Made by a program: the position numbers and the translations under genes. This document shows positions 27,511 to 37,160 of a stretch of 41,875 nucleotides of DNA, one piece after another (positions within the stretch are counted from its first letter, which is position 1; the number at the start of each line of letters is the position of its first letter). Origin of the DNA: Gallionella sp. (lineage in GTDB: Bacteria > Pseudomonadota > Gammaproteobacteria > Burkholderiales > Gallionellaceae); the NCBI GenBank assembly GCA_030653355.1, contig JAURZN010000158.1, forward strand, positions 1 to 41,875, in the 5' to 3' direction. Under the pieces are notes generated by a model that was not told the origin of the DNA, made no database searches, and saw nothing but the letters and a program-made list of their open reading frames with translations.

Positions 27511-28506
27511 CTAAAGAAGCGATTTCTTTGATTTTTTAAATTGATACATCATTGAGTCACCGTCTGCCAACAGCGCCTCAAGCGTGACATGCATATCAGA
27601 TCGATATTCCACAATGCCGTACGAAAACGAAATATCGTATCCGCGACAGGCATTTTGATTGTATTTTTTCAGTGATTGTCGGAATTTTTCAACGATACTT
27701 TCTGTTTGCTTCTTTGAGGTATTCGTGAGCAATGCAACGAATTCATCACCCCCCAACCGCGCGAAGATATCTGAATCCCGAAATGTGTGCTTCATCTGCT
27801 CTGCAAATAAAATCAGCGCACGGTCCCCTTCCGCATGTCCAAAGCTATCATTTATTGGCTTAAAGCTGTCTAAGTCCATAAAAACCAGTGATGCTGGAAT
27901 CTTCTGCCGTTCACAGAGATGCAGACTGTGTTTGGCAATCATCATAAAGCCGCGCCGATTTGATATATTGGTAAGTACATCCAGCGTCGCAAGCTGGATA
28001 GCCTCAAGTTCTAGCTCTGCCATTGAGGCTAAATCTTCCAAGGCTTCGACGTCTTCTTCCCCGAAATTTCTTGGCTCTCGATCAATAATGCACAGCGTCC
28101 CCACTTTTTGACCATTCGGGGCTCTCAGTGGATATCCGGCATAAAAACGAAAATACGGATCATTCAAAACCAGCGGGTTATCCGAAAAACGTTCATCCTC
28201 AATTGCATTGGGAATAATAAACACGCCATCCCCGAGGATCGCATGCCCACAAAAGGAAATATCGCGCGAGGTTTCACTGGTAACGAGACCTACACAGGAC
28301 TTAAACCACTGACGGTTCTCATCCACGAGGCTGACAAGTACGATAGGTACACCAAACAGGCGTTTTGCCATGCGTGTCAGGCGATCAAAGCGCTCCTCCG
28401 GCAGCGTATCCAAAATACTGAGTGAGCGTAGCGTTTCAATTCTGACATGCTCATCTTGCGGCAGAGCGGGTATTTTCAAGGCAATTTCCTTTGTGCGGAC
28501 TGGCAA
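27511..28506 (-). CDS. GAF-GGDEF diguanylate cyclase
   Basis: A 331-residue cytoplasmic protein with a GAF domain (~38-172: FDRLTRMAKRLFGVPIVLVSLVDENRQWFKS, ISFCGHAIL, YAGYPLRAPNGQKVGTLCIID) and a GGDEF domain (~173-331). GGDEF is at 252-256, the I-site RDSD at 243-246 and the metal site MDLDSFKPIND at ~210-220, so activity with product inhibition is predicted. The GAF type with CGHAI and PNGQKVGTLC occurs in many free-living sensor cyclases; the signal is unknown. The protein ends shortly after ADGDSMMYQFKKSKKS, a normal GGDEF end. The 172 bases separating it from the ubiA end hold no gene I can support. Confidence 0.92.
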   Translation of the reverse strand: MPVRTKEIALKIPALPQDEHVRIETLRSLSILDTLPEERFDRLTRMAKRLFGVPIVLVSLVDENRQWFKSCVGLVTSETSRDISFCGHAILGDGVFIIPNAIEDERFSDNPLVLNDPYFRFYAGYPLRAPNGQKVGTLCIIDREPRNFGEEDVEALEDLASMAELELEAIQLATLDVLTNISNRRGFMMIAKHSLHLCERQKIPASLVFMDLDSFKPINDSFGHAEGDRALILFAEQMKHTFRDSDIFARLGGDEFVALLTNTSKKQTESIVEKFRQSLKKYNQNACRGYDISFSYGIVEYRSDMHVTLEALLADGDSMMYQFKKSKKSLL

Positions 28507-28668
28507 CTAACCCATGTTTGAATGCGCCGGATCTGCACAAAAACTTATAGCTATCCGCCGCAATGACCAGTTAGCGCCACTCATTAACAGAGCATTTTAT
28601 CGGTGCGTCACACTATATATATTTCAAGCCGTTGTCTACCCAACCACCTGCTACGATCTCAATGTGTG

Positions 28669-29805
28669 CTAAATATTAATCTTTTTGGCCATCTCATTTC
28701 GCTCGCCGGCATATACACCCGTGAGTACGAATCCGGTCATCCTGTCTTGCGGGTCGAAAAACCCCATGCTGATGCCGTCCCCCGTCGCCAGCGTCCGCCA
28801 TGCACCCGGCGCATCACGCGCCACCGGCGACACAGCGACGGGATGGGCAGGCGTCTTTACGACCACCGGCATCGCCGGAAAATCAACCTGCGCGTCTTCG
28901 CCATTCAATACCTTCGCCAGCGCACGCCCGGCATGCATGATAGGCAGTACAAATGGCAGTACGCGCCCCTCGATTTCGGCACAATCGCCCAGCGCAAAGA
29001 TGGCTTCGTCCGAGCTTCGCAAACATTCGTTCACCACGATACCGCGATTCACCTCCAGCCCGGCCTCGCGCGCCAGCTGAATGCGCGGGCGCAGGCCGAT
29101 TGCAGATAACACCAGGTCGGCGTGTATCACCGCGCCATCGGTGAGCGTGAGCGCGTAACCGGATAGCGCTTTATCTACACGCTGCACCGCCGTGCCGAAG
29201 CGCCATGCCACGCCGAGATCAGCCAAGGGTTTCAGCAACTGACCGCCCGCCTGCTCTGGCATCAAAGAGGCAAGCGGATAAGGCCCAGGGTCGATTACAC
29301 TGACTGTATAGCCCTCCACCGCGAGGTCATTGGCGAATTCGCAACCTATCAACCCGGCTCCCATGATGACGACGGACTTTGCCGTAGCCAGACGCTCGCG
29401 AAGCTGCGCGTAATCGGACAGGTCGTTCACCGACAACACCGCATCAGCCGCATCGCCTGGCAGCGGAATGCGTATCGGATCTGCACCCAATGCCAGCACC
29501 AACCTGTCGTACTCAACAATCCCCGCCGTGGTATCCAGTGTTTTGTTGGTGCGATCGATTGCACTCACTTCGCACTTCGCCAGCAGGGTGATGCCCAGCT
29601 TTGCTGCCATCTCGGCGGCAGTGGTCAAAACCAGACTCGCCGCATCCTTGCCCTGCGCAAACGCATTCGACAGCATCGGCTTGGAGTAATAATCACCGCT
29701 GTCGCGCGAGATCAACGTAATGGGTATCTCGCGATTAAGTTTGCGCAACTCGCGCACCAGCGTGTATCCCGCCAGCCCGCTGCCCAGCACAACAATTGGT
29801 TTCAT
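28669..29805 (-). CDS. NAD(P)H:rubredoxin reductase-like FAD protein
   Basis: A 378-residue two-dinucleotide-binding-domain flavoprotein. It has the FAD motif VVLGSGLAGYTLVRELRKLN, the YYSKPMLSNAFAQGK segment typical of rubredoxin-NAD reductases, the NAD(P)H motif VVIMGAGLIGCEFANDLA, and the second FAD motif AIFALGDCAEI. No redox-active CXXC is present, consistent with an electron-transfer reductase and not a disulfide reductase. It is the last gene of the rubrerythrin-rubredoxin-catalase set, 95 bases after katA, with AGGA before the ATG. The context makes rubredoxin the likely partner; this is inference. Confidence 0.85.
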   Translation of the reverse strand: MKPIVVLGSGLAGYTLVRELRKLNREIPITLISRDSGDYYSKPMLSNAFAQGKDAASLVLTTAAEMAAKLGITLLAKCEVSAIDRTNKTLDTTAGIVEYDRLVLALGADPIRIPLPGDAADAVLSVNDLSDYAQLRERLATAKSVVIMGAGLIGCEFANDLAVEGYTVSVIDPGPYPLASLMPEQAGGQLLKPLADLGVAWRFGTAVQRVDKALSGYALTLTDGAVIHADLVLSAIGLRPRIQLAREAGLEVNRGIVVNECLRSSDEAIFALGDCAEIEGRVLPFVLPIMHAGRALAKVLNGEDAQVDFPAMPVVVKTPAHPVAVSPVARDAPGAWRTLATGDGISMGFFDPQDRMTGFVLTGVYAGERNEMAKKINI

Positions 29806-29900
29806 AAAGCATTCCTAATCTTCCAGAATTCTGGCATTTTGTTCATGTGCCGTCATGCCACTCAGGATTGCCCCGGGTTGAAGACGCAACCTTGTGATGG

Positions 29901-31355
29901 TTAAATCACTTCCTTCATGTCGATTCCCAATCCGCTCGCCACACCCTGACCATAAGCCGGATCAGCCTGATAAAAGTGTTGCAGTTGGCGCAGCTGAATA
30001 AACTTCGGCACGTCTTTCATCGCACCAACCAGGTTATCAGTCAATTGACGTTTCTGCTCCGCGTTCATCAAACGATACAGATTACCCGCCTGCGTATAGT
30101 CATCATTGCCATCGCGGTGGTTATAGCGATCCGCGTCACCGGAAATTTTCAGCGGCGGTTCCTGATATTTCGCCGCATCAACCGGGCCGTCAAAACTATT
30201 CGGCTGGTAATTCACCCCGCTGCCGAAATTGCCGTCGAAGCGCGTCTGTCCGTCGCGGTGATAGTGATGCACCGGACAATGCGGTTTATTTACTTCCAGC
30301 GCGGCATAGTTCACGCCGATACGGTAGCGATGTGCGTCCGGGTAAGACAGAATTCGCGCCTGCAACATCTTGTCCGGTGAGGCTCCCATGCCACGCGGCA
30401 AGTTGCCCGGTTCAAAAGCAGCCTGTTCAACTTCGGCAAAATAATTCTGCGGGTTACGATTCAGTTCCAGCACGCCTACTTCCACCAGAGGGTAGTCTTT
30501 ATGAGGCCAGACCTTGGTCACATCGAAAGGATGAATGGCATAACGCTCGGCTTCCTGCTCCGGCATAATTTGCAGCATCACGCGCCATTTGGGGAAATCG
30601 CCTTTTTCAATTGAGGAGAACAAATCCCGGCGGTGATAATCGAGATCCTCACCGGCGATCTTGTTAGCTTCCGCCTGTGTCAGCGTCTGGATACCTTGCA
30701 AAGTTTTGAAATGCCATTTCACCCAATAACGCTCGCCCTTGTCGTTCCACAGACTATACGTATGCGAGCCGTAACCGTTCATATTGCGCAACGTGGCGGG
30801 AATACCGCGATCGGAGAACAGCGTGGTGATTTGATGCATGGATTCCGGCGACAAACTCCAGAAATCCCATTGCATGGTGTTATCCCGCATCCCAGTTTGC
30901 GGATCGCGTTTTTGCGAGTGAATAAAATCGGAAAACTTGAGCGGATCGCGGATGAAGAACACTGGCGTATTGTTGCCTACCATGTCCCAATTGCCGTCTT
31001 CGGTATAAAACTTCACGGCAAAACCGCGCGGGTCGCGCGCCGTGTCCGGCGACCCCAACTCGCCCGCCACGGTGGAAAAGCGCACAAAAGTCTCACAACT
31101 ATTGCCTACTGCAGAGAAAAGTCCGGCACAAGTGTATTTTGAAATATCACCCGTGACGGTAAATTTGCCATAAGCGCCCGCCCCCTTGGCATGCACCACC
31201 CGCTCCGGTACACGTTCGCGATTGAAATGCGCCATCTTTTCCATCAGTTGATAATCGGCCATTAACACAGGGCCACGCGGACCGGCGGTAAGGCTGTTCT
31301 GATTGTCGCCAATTCCGTTCCCGGCAGCAGTCGTCATTACGGGGCAGTTGCTCAT
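29901..31355 (-). CDS. katA: Monofunctional haem catalase (small subunit, KatA type)
   Basis: A 484-residue catalase that dismutates hydrogen peroxide. The catalytic residues are present: H55 in [17 protein letters not shown]128 in [14 protein letters not shown], and the proximal haem ligand Y338 in [12 protein letters not shown]. The length and lack of a C-terminal flavodoxin-like domain place it with small-subunit catalases. AAGGAG precedes the ATG. It starts 18 bases after the rubredoxin stop, so it is probably in one operon with rubrerythrin and rubredoxin under the divergent OxyR. No signal peptide is seen; it is cytoplasmic. Confidence 0.96.
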   Translation of the reverse strand: MSNCPVMTTAAGNGIGDNQNSLTAGPRGPVLMADYQLMEKMAHFNRERVPERVVHAKGAGAYGKFTVTGDISKYTCAGLFSAVGNSCETFVRFSTVAGELGSPDTARDPRGFAVKFYTEDGNWDMVGNNTPVFFIRDPLKFSDFIHSQKRDPQTGMRDNTMQWDFWSLSPESMHQITTLFSDRGIPATLRNMNGYGSHTYSLWNDKGERYWVKWHFKTLQGIQTLTQAEANKIAGEDLDYHRRDLFSSIEKGDFPKWRVMLQIMPEQEAERYAIHPFDVTKVWPHKDYPLVEVGVLELNRNPQNYFAEVEQAAFEPGNLPRGMGASPDKMLQARILSYPDAHRYRIGVNYAALEVNKPHCPVHHYHRDGQTRFDGNFGSGVNYQPNSFDGPVDAAKYQEPPLKISGDADRYNHRDGNDDYTQAGNLYRLMNAEQKRQLTDNLVGAMKDVPKFIQLRQLQHFYQADPAYGQGVASGLGIDMKEVI

Positions 31356-31373
31356 GATTTTCTCCTTAGTTAG

Positions 31374-31538
31374 TTATATCTCCACCATCTCAAAATCCGC
31401 TTTTGCTACACCACAGTCCGGGCATGCCCAGTCAGCAGGGATATCCGCCCATGCCGTGCCAGGGCTGATGCCTTCCTCCGGCAAACCTGCCACTTCGTTG
31501 TAAATGAATCCACACACCACACATTGCCATACTTTCAT
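31374..31538 (-). CDS. Rubredoxin (54 residues)
   Basis: A very short gene on the minus strand. The product contains both CXXC iron-ligand pairs of rubredoxin: CVVC (6-9) near the N-terminus and CPDC (39-42), with the usual [21 protein letters not shown] and DWACPDCG context. It binds one Fe(Cys)4 centre and carries single electrons. GGAGAG lies before the ATG. It sits 9 bases after the rubrerythrin gene and 18 bases before katA. The upstream rubrerythrin lacks its own rubredoxin domain, so this protein probably supplies it with electrons from the downstream reductase. Confidence 0.95.
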   Translation of the reverse strand: MKVWQCVVCGFIYNEVAGLPEEGISPGTAWADIPADWACPDCGVAKADFEMVEI

Positions 31539-31547
31539 GTTGCTCTC

Positions 31548-32021
31548 CTATGCAGATACTTTGGCCAATACGGCACGATACTGGTTGGCATGACGCTCTT
31601 CCACCCTGGCCAATGCGGCAAAACGCTTGGCTGCCTTTTCCAGCGTAACCTTGAACAGTTCGGCATGCTCCTTCGATTCGCTAATCTGTTCGCTTATTTC
31701 CGATGCGGCAGCCGCATTACCCTCAGCCTGAGCCGTTTTGAGAAAACCCGGATACATCTCGGTGTATTCATAAGTCTCGCCCTCGATGGCCATCTGCAGA
31801 CAGCGTTGCGTGGTCAGCGATGCCTTGGGGTAGAGCAGATCAAGATGTCCCAGCGCGTGCTGCACTTCCTGATTGGCGGTTTCCTCGAACACTTTAGCCG
31901 TTTCTTCGTCGCCTGCCGCACGTGCAATTTTGGCAAAGTAGCGATACTTGATATGTGCCATCGATTCCCCGGCAAATGCCGCTTCAAGATTGGCAATGGT
32001 CTTGATTTCTGGTCTTGCCAT
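31548..32021 (-). CDS. Rubrerythrin (di-iron peroxidase) without rubredoxin domain
   Basis: A 157-residue ferritin-like four-helix protein. The di-iron helices show FAGESMAHIKYRYFAKIA, VFEETANQEVQHALGHL, EGETYEYTEMYPGFLKTA and SEQISESKEHAELF, ending EERHANQYRAVL. Rubrerythrins reduce hydrogen peroxide to water at the di-iron site. Classical ones (~190 residues) carry a C-terminal rubredoxin domain with four cysteines; this one ends before it, and a free rubredoxin is encoded 9 bases downstream. AGGAG precedes the ATG. It is the first gene of the operon facing oxyR. Peroxidase function is by family; activity is not shown by sequence. Confidence 0.92.
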   Translation of the reverse strand: MARPEIKTIANLEAAFAGESMAHIKYRYFAKIARAAGDEETAKVFEETANQEVQHALGHLDLLYPKASLTTQRCLQMAIEGETYEYTEMYPGFLKTAQAEGNAAAASEISEQISESKEHAELFKVTLEKAAKRFAALARVEERHANQYRAVLAKVSA

Positions 32022-32072
32022 GATGTTCTCCTGTTCAGTAAGTTAATGAGGTGTTTTGCTTGCGACGACCCC

Positions 32073-32102
32073 ACTATAGGCAAAGCTGACCGATATATCT
32101 AA
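32073..32102 (-). promoter_or_regulatory. Candidate promoter of the rubrerythrin operon
   Basis: On the minus strand TTAGAT (complement of 32097-32102) and TATAGT (complement of 32073-32078) are 18 bases apart. The -10 is good and the -35 poor, as often found where an activator such as OxyR recruits polymerase. It would start transcription ~45-50 bases before rubrerythrin. Confidence 0.45.
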
Positions 32103-32132
32103 TTGATTGTTTAAACTATCATGATTTATAAT
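32103..32132 (+). promoter_or_regulatory. oxyR promoter with overlapping palindromic operator
   Basis: A -35 TTGATT (32103-32108) and a perfect -10 TATAAT (32127-32132) are 18 bases apart upstream of oxyR. A near-perfect 16-bp palindrome, GATTGTTTAAACTATC (32105-32120, one mismatched pair), overlaps the -35 and spacer. Its position suits LysR-type autorepression with activation of the divergent operon. It does not match the full four-box OxyR consensus. Confidence 0.6.
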
Positions 32133-32153
32133 ACAAATCAACAGGAGCGCGAT

Positions 32154-33056
32154 ATGACCCTCAACGAACTACGCTACATCGTCGCCGTCGCGCAGGAACT
32201 CAACTTCCGGCGCGCCGCAGAAAAGGCTTACATCAGTCAGCCCGCCTTATCTCTGGCGATACAAAAGCTGGAACAGGAACTGGCTGTCCAAATATTCGAG
32301 CGTGGCAAAAACAGCATCAGCGTCACGCCGACAGGACAGGCCATTATCGAACAAGCGCAGCGCGTCCTGGAGGAAGCCGAGCGCATACGCGAAATTGCCC
32401 TGCTGGGGCAGAGTCAACTCGATTCACCGTTGCGCATTGGAGTCATACACAGCGTCGGTCCTTACCTGCTGCCCGACCTGATCCCGGCGCTCAAGTCGAT
32501 TGCACCGCACATGCCGCTGGAAGTAAAAGAAAACATTACCGAAAATCTTGAAAGCCGACTGCGTAACGGCAAACTGGATGTCATCATCATCGCCTTGCCG
32601 TTTGGCGATGCCAGCATCCTGACACGCCCGCTGTACGACGAGCCATTTTCAGTGGTCGTCAATATCGAGCACCACTGGTTTGCGCGTCGCAGCATCCACG
32701 CACAGGAACTGACCGGGGAAAAAGTATTGCTGCTCGACAACGGACACTGTTTCAGCAATCAGGTGGTCGAGGCCTGCCCGGAACTTAACCGCAAGGGCGT
32801 CGAAATCCAGCAAGGAACCTCGCTGGAAACCATACGCAACATGGTGGCTTCGGGACTGGGCATCACCGTGCTGCCCGCATCGGCAAACAGTGCACGCTAT
32901 CGCAGCCCGTTGTTGAAGACCATCCCGTTTGCCAGGCCTGCGCCTTCGCGGCGGGTGGCCCTGGCATGGCGCAAGAGTTTTGCCCGGACTCAGGTCATTG
33001 ATGCGCTGACGCAGGCCATCGCGGAAACCAAACTCACAGGAGTGACGCTACTTTGA
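32154..33056 (+). CDS. oxyR: Peroxide-sensing LysR-family regulator OxyR
   Basis: A 300-residue LysR-type regulator with an N-terminal winged helix (MTLNELRYIVAVAQELNFRRAAEKAYISQPALS) and an effector domain. C199 and C208 in DNGHCFSNQVVEACPE match in number and spacing the two cysteines of E. coli OxyR that form the peroxide-sensing disulfide, so the OxyR call is strong. The frame opens at 32121, but AGGAG at 32142-32146 and the family N-terminus place the start at 32154. It is divergent from rubrerythrin-rubredoxin-katA-reductase, its likely target. Its TGA overlaps the TTG start of the next gene. Confidence 0.94.
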   Translation: MTLNELRYIVAVAQELNFRRAAEKAYISQPALSLAIQKLEQELAVQIFERGKNSISVTPTGQAIIEQAQRVLEEAERIREIALLGQSQLDSPLRIGVIHSVGPYLLPDLIPALKSIAPHMPLEVKENITENLESRLRNGKLDVIIIALPFGDASILTRPLYDEPFSVVVNIEHHWFARRSIHAQELTGEKVLLLDNGHCFSNQVVEACPELNRKGVEIQQGTSLETIRNMVASGLGITVLPASANSARYRSPLLKTIPFARPAPSRRVALAWRKSFARTQVIDALTQAIAETKLTGVTLL

Positions 33057-33703
33057 AAAAATCAACCGACTATCGCAGCAATCCGCTCTTGCGCATCAGC
33101 TATAGCCTGATTGCGCCGTTTTACGATCTGGTCATCGAACGTCCGATGCGCGCTGCACGCAGGCAATCGCTCAGCGCCCTGCCCGGCGATACGGCTGAAA
33201 AAATTTTACTAAGCGGCCTCGGCACCGGACTGGATCTGCCTTTGCTACCCGCCCTGCATCACTACACTGGACTTGATTTCAATCCCGGCATGCTCACCCG
33301 CGCCAGGTCGCGCGGCGCAAATTTACAGGTGGACTGGATATTGGGCGACAGCATGGCGCTGCCGTTTCCCGACGCGTATTTCGATCATGTCGTGCTGCAC
33401 CTGATCACCGCCGTCGTGCCTGAGCCGCGATACTGCCTCGCGGAAGCCGCGCGCGTACTGAAACCCGGCGGGTCGGTGATCCTGCTAGACAAATTTCTGC
33501 AACCACAGCAACGCGCACCGCTGCGACGCCTGCTCACGCCGCTATCGCGCCGCATTGCAACGCGTATGGATGTGGTGTTCGAGGAAGTATTGCTCGCTGC
33601 ACCCGAACTGGAAATAGTCAGCGATGTGCCACTGCTCGCGGGCGGGTGGTTCCGCAGCATCCTGTTGCGAAAACTCAGGAACGCCGACAGTAGCAATAGA
33701 TGA
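33053..33703 (+). CDS. SAM-dependent methyltransferase, UbiE/COQ5-like fold
   Basis: A 216-residue class I methyltransferase. The glycine-rich SAM loop reads KILLSGLGTGLDLPLL, followed by the acidic-end strand TGLDFNPGMLTRA, ILGDSMALPFPDAYFDHVVLHLITAV and the post-motif EAARVLKPGGSVILLD. The substrate cannot be deduced; related proteins are often labelled phospholipid or quinone methyltransferases. The start is TTG at 33053, in a 4-base overlap with the oxyR stop and with AGGAG upstream, so it is probably co-translated with oxyR. Its 3' end overlaps the convergent methyltransferase gene by 29 bases. Confidence 0.82.
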   Translation: MKKSTDYRSNPLLRISYSLIAPFYDLVIERPMRAARRQSLSALPGDTAEKILLSGLGTGLDLPLLPALHHYTGLDFNPGMLTRARSRGANLQVDWILGDSMALPFPDAYFDHVVLHLITAVVPEPRYCLAEAARVLKPGGSVILLDKFLQPQQRAPLRRLLTPLSRRIATRMDVVFEEVLLAAPELEIVSDVPLLAGGWFRSILLRKLRNADSSNR

Positions 33704-34289
33704 ACTGCTGCATCGTACCGGACGGCGTGGAATGTACTTCTTTCTGGTGTTTCAGCAACGTGAATGCTTCACCGAACTGGTCGTGCAACTCACCCGGGCG
33801 ATAACGCATCACAGGCAAGCCACTGCATTGCAGCGGCCCGTCTTCGGCAAACGTGGCGACGATAACATGGCCGCCCGGCTTCACCGAACGCAACACCGTC
33901 TGCACGTAAGCGGCACGATCAGCCGGGTCGGTGAGAAAATGAAACACGGCGCGGTCATGCCAGATGTCGTAACGCTGCTCACCGAGTTCCACCTTGGTGA
34001 TATCGGCCACTATCCATTCCACCCGATCAGCCTGCGACCCCAGTCGTTTACGCGCCGCATCCAGCGCAGCCGCTGACAGATCAAGCACTGCAAGATCGGT
34101 GTAACCATCGGCAATGAGGTCATCCACCAGCGTAGATGCACCGCCGCCCACATCGATGATGCCCGCTTCACGGTCCACGCCGGTCGCCTTGATGAGATCA
34201 AGCGAAAGATCGGCGTGCGGCTGGAACCAGCTCACCGCATCCGTTTGCCTAGTCGAATAAACGTTTTCCCAGTGATCTTTTGCCTGCAT
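33675..34289 (-). CDS. Class I SAM-dependent methyltransferase
   Basis: A 204-residue methyltransferase starting MQAKDHWENVYSTRQTDAVSWFQPHADLSL, then the SAM loop GIIDVGGGASTLVDDLI, LAVLDLSAAALDAARKRLG, VADITKVELGEQRYDIWHDRAVFHFLTD and RSVKPGGHVIVATF. The WFQP and HDRAVFHFL features occur in a widespread small-molecule methyltransferase group; the substrate is unknown. The frame is open to 34406, but GGGAGG sits 3 bases before the ATG at 34289 and the family N-terminus begins there. It is the last gene of the hemF strand series, 40 bases after hemF, and converges with the oxyR-linked methyltransferase. Confidence 0.84.
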   Translation of the reverse strand: MQAKDHWENVYSTRQTDAVSWFQPHADLSLDLIKATGVDREAGIIDVGGGASTLVDDLIADGYTDLAVLDLSAAALDAARKRLGSQADRVEWIVADITKVELGEQRYDIWHDRAVFHFLTDPADRAAYVQTVLRSVKPGGHVIVATFAEDGPLQCSGLPVMRYRPGELHDQFGEAFTLLKHQKEVHSTPSGTMQQFIYCYCRRS

Positions 34290-34329
34290 ATTCCCTCCCG
34301 CCTGCAACAGTGATGACCCGATAGCGGGA

Positions 34330-35250
<921 letters not shown>

Positions 35251-35307
35251 GTTCTCTCCAGTTTTGCCTTCATTCCCACAGCAGCAGGAATACAGCTTAT
35301 TAAAATA

Positions 35308-35865
35308 TTAATTGCGCACGATTCTACCATCACGCCACGCGAGTATCCGCGAAGGCTGTTTGCGTTTCCCCACCAAACCCGGTAAGACCCAGACTTTTTT
35401 GCCGAACTGACGCTGGCATTCCGCATAGGTCTTAATCGATTGCTGACCGCTGCGATTGGCGCTGGTGGAGACCAGCGCGCTATGCACGCCCCGGCATAAT
35501 TGTCTGGCAAACGAGTGGGCAGTCAGGCGCACCGCCAGCGTGTCATGCGCACCGCGCAACCAGCGTGGCGCAGCAGCGCGTGTCGGCATCAGATAGGTAA
35601 TCGCCTGTGCTCCCGCCTCGCGTAGCGTGTGTTGCTGCGCTGGCGTCAGCGGCTGCAAATAACGCGCCACCTGTCCAAAGGACGATGCAATCAGAATCAG
35701 CCCCTTGTGTTGCGGGCGTTGCTTGAGCCTGAGCAGACGCTGCACGGCGGTGCGATTCGCCGGATCGCACCCCAAACCGTAACAGGATTCGGTGGGATAG
35801 GCGATCAGCCCGCCGCGCTTCAGATGAGCGGCGATGCGGCGATACGCTACGCGTGCGCGAGACAA
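35308..35865 (-). CDS. tsaC: L-threonylcarbamoyladenylate synthase TsaC (Sua5/YrdC family)
   Basis: A 185-residue single-domain YrdC protein that makes threonylcarbamoyl-AMP for the t6A37 modification of ANN-decoding tRNAs. It has GGLIAYPTESCYGLGCDP, the conserved K48-x-R50 in LLRLKQRP, KGLILIA, and the STSAN (133-137) nucleotide-binding motif. Its length suits TsaC (~190) rather than Sua5 (~340), which has an extra domain. The start is TTG at 35865, directly abutting the purD stop codon, so translation is probably coupled to purD. It precedes hemF on the same strand. Confidence 0.93.
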   Translation of the reverse strand: MSRARVAYRRIAAHLKRGGLIAYPTESCYGLGCDPANRTAVQRLLRLKQRPQHKGLILIASSFGQVARYLQPLTPAQQHTLREAGAQAITYLMPTRAAAPRWLRGAHDTLAVRLTAHSFARQLCRGVHSALVSTSANRSGQQSIKTYAECQRQFGKKVWVLPGLVGKRKQPSRILAWRDGRIVRN

Positions 35866-37143
35866 TTATTTTCTGGGAGCGATCGCACGATAGCCGATGT
35901 CGCGACGCATCTGACTACCGTCAAAATGAATCTCATCCGCCACCTGATACGCGCGGCGCTGCGCCATGCGCACGCTGTCGCCCAGCGCAGTCACACAGAG
36001 CACTCGCCCGCCGCTAGTCACTACACTGCCATCCCTGAGTGCCGTTCCGGCATGGAACACATGCGCGTCTTCCTCGCCCCTGTCCGGCAAACCGCTGATC
36101 ACATCACCCGCGCGCGGTGTATCGGGATAATGGGCGGCCGCCATCACCACGCCCAAGGCCGTGCGCCTGTCCCACTCCACCTCAACGCTATCCAGCGTGC
36201 CGTTCACCCCGTGCTCCATCAGCTTGAGCAGATCGCTCTTCAGACGCAACATGATGGGCTGTGTTTCCGGATCACCCAGACGGCAATTGAACTCCAGCAC
36301 CTTGATGCTGCCATCCGGCGAAATCATCAGCCCGGCATACAGGAAACCCGTGTACGTGTGGCCTTCCTTTTCCATGCCCTGCACGGTCGGCATGATGACT
36401 TCGCGCAGCGCACGCGCATACACCTCAGGCGTAACCACCGGCGCCGGAGAATACGCGCCCATGCCGCCGGTGTTAGGCCCCATATCGCCATCCTGCAGAC
36501 GTTTGTGATCCTGACTGGTCGCCAGCGGCAACACGTTTTTACCATCCACCATCACGATGAAGCTCGCCTCTTCTCCCGCCAGAAATTCCTCAATAACCAC
36601 GCGCGCACCGGCATCGCCCAGCTTGTTATCGGAGAGCATCATATCCACGGCCTGATGCGCCTCATCGGACGTCATCGCCACCACTACGCCCTTGCCTGCC
36701 GCCAGACCATCCGCCTTGATGACGATAGGTGCGCCATGTTTATTCACATAGGCATGCGCAGCCGCAACATCGCTGAACGTCTCGTAAAAGGCGGTAGGAA
36801 TGTTGTGCCGCACCATGAACGCCTTGGCAAAATCCTTGGAAGATTCCAGCTGCGCCGCCGCTTTGGTCGGGCCGAAAATCTTCAGGCCGGCCTTGCGGAA
36901 CGCATCGACAACCCCCTTGGCCAGCGGCGCTTCCGGCCCCACCACGGTAAGATAAATACTTTCGCGGATCGCAAATGCCAGCAGCTCGTCAACGTCGCTG
37001 AGCGCGACATTCTCCAGCCCTTTTTCCAATGCAGTTCCGGCATTGCCGGGCGCCACATAGACCTTCTGCACTTTAGCCGCCTGCGCCAACCGCCACGCCA
37101 TCGCATGTTCGCGACCACCGGAACCGATTACCAGAATTTTCAT
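35866..37143 (-). CDS. purD: Phosphoribosylamine-glycine ligase PurD
   Basis: PurD joins phosphoribosylamine and glycine with ATP (second step of purine synthesis). The 425-residue ATP-grasp protein begins MKILVIGSGGREHAMAWRL and has VGPEAPLAKGVVDAFR, IVIKADGLAAGKGVVVA, the FLAGEEASFIVMVDG segment, DGDMGPNTGGMGAYSPAP, and FNCRLGDPETQPIMLRL, all family signatures. It follows purH by 76 bases containing two hairpins, so the genes are probably co-transcribed as purH-purD. The tsaC start abuts its stop. Confidence 0.97.
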   Translation of the reverse strand: MKILVIGSGGREHAMAWRLAQAAKVQKVYVAPGNAGTALEKGLENVALSDVDELLAFAIRESIYLTVVGPEAPLAKGVVDAFRKAGLKIFGPTKAAAQLESSKDFAKAFMVRHNIPTAFYETFSDVAAAHAYVNKHGAPIVIKADGLAAGKGVVVAMTSDEAHQAVDMMLSDNKLGDAGARVVIEEFLAGEEASFIVMVDGKNVLPLATSQDHKRLQDGDMGPNTGGMGAYSPAPVVTPEVYARALREVIMPTVQGMEKEGHTYTGFLYAGLMISPDGSIKVLEFNCRLGDPETQPIMLRLKSDLLKLMEHGVNGTLDSVEVEWDRRTALGVVMAAAHYPDTPRAGDVISGLPDRGEEDAHVFHAGTALRDGSVVTSGGRVLCVTALGDSVRMAQRRAYQVADEIHFDGSQMRRDIGYRAIAPRK

Positions 37144-37160
37144 GCTTACCTCAACGTAGT

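Noticed and set aside
32060-32125. Full four-box OxyR consensus site
   Set aside because: ATAG and CTAT words are present but their spacing does not follow the 7-base periodic pattern; only a single even palindrome is supported.
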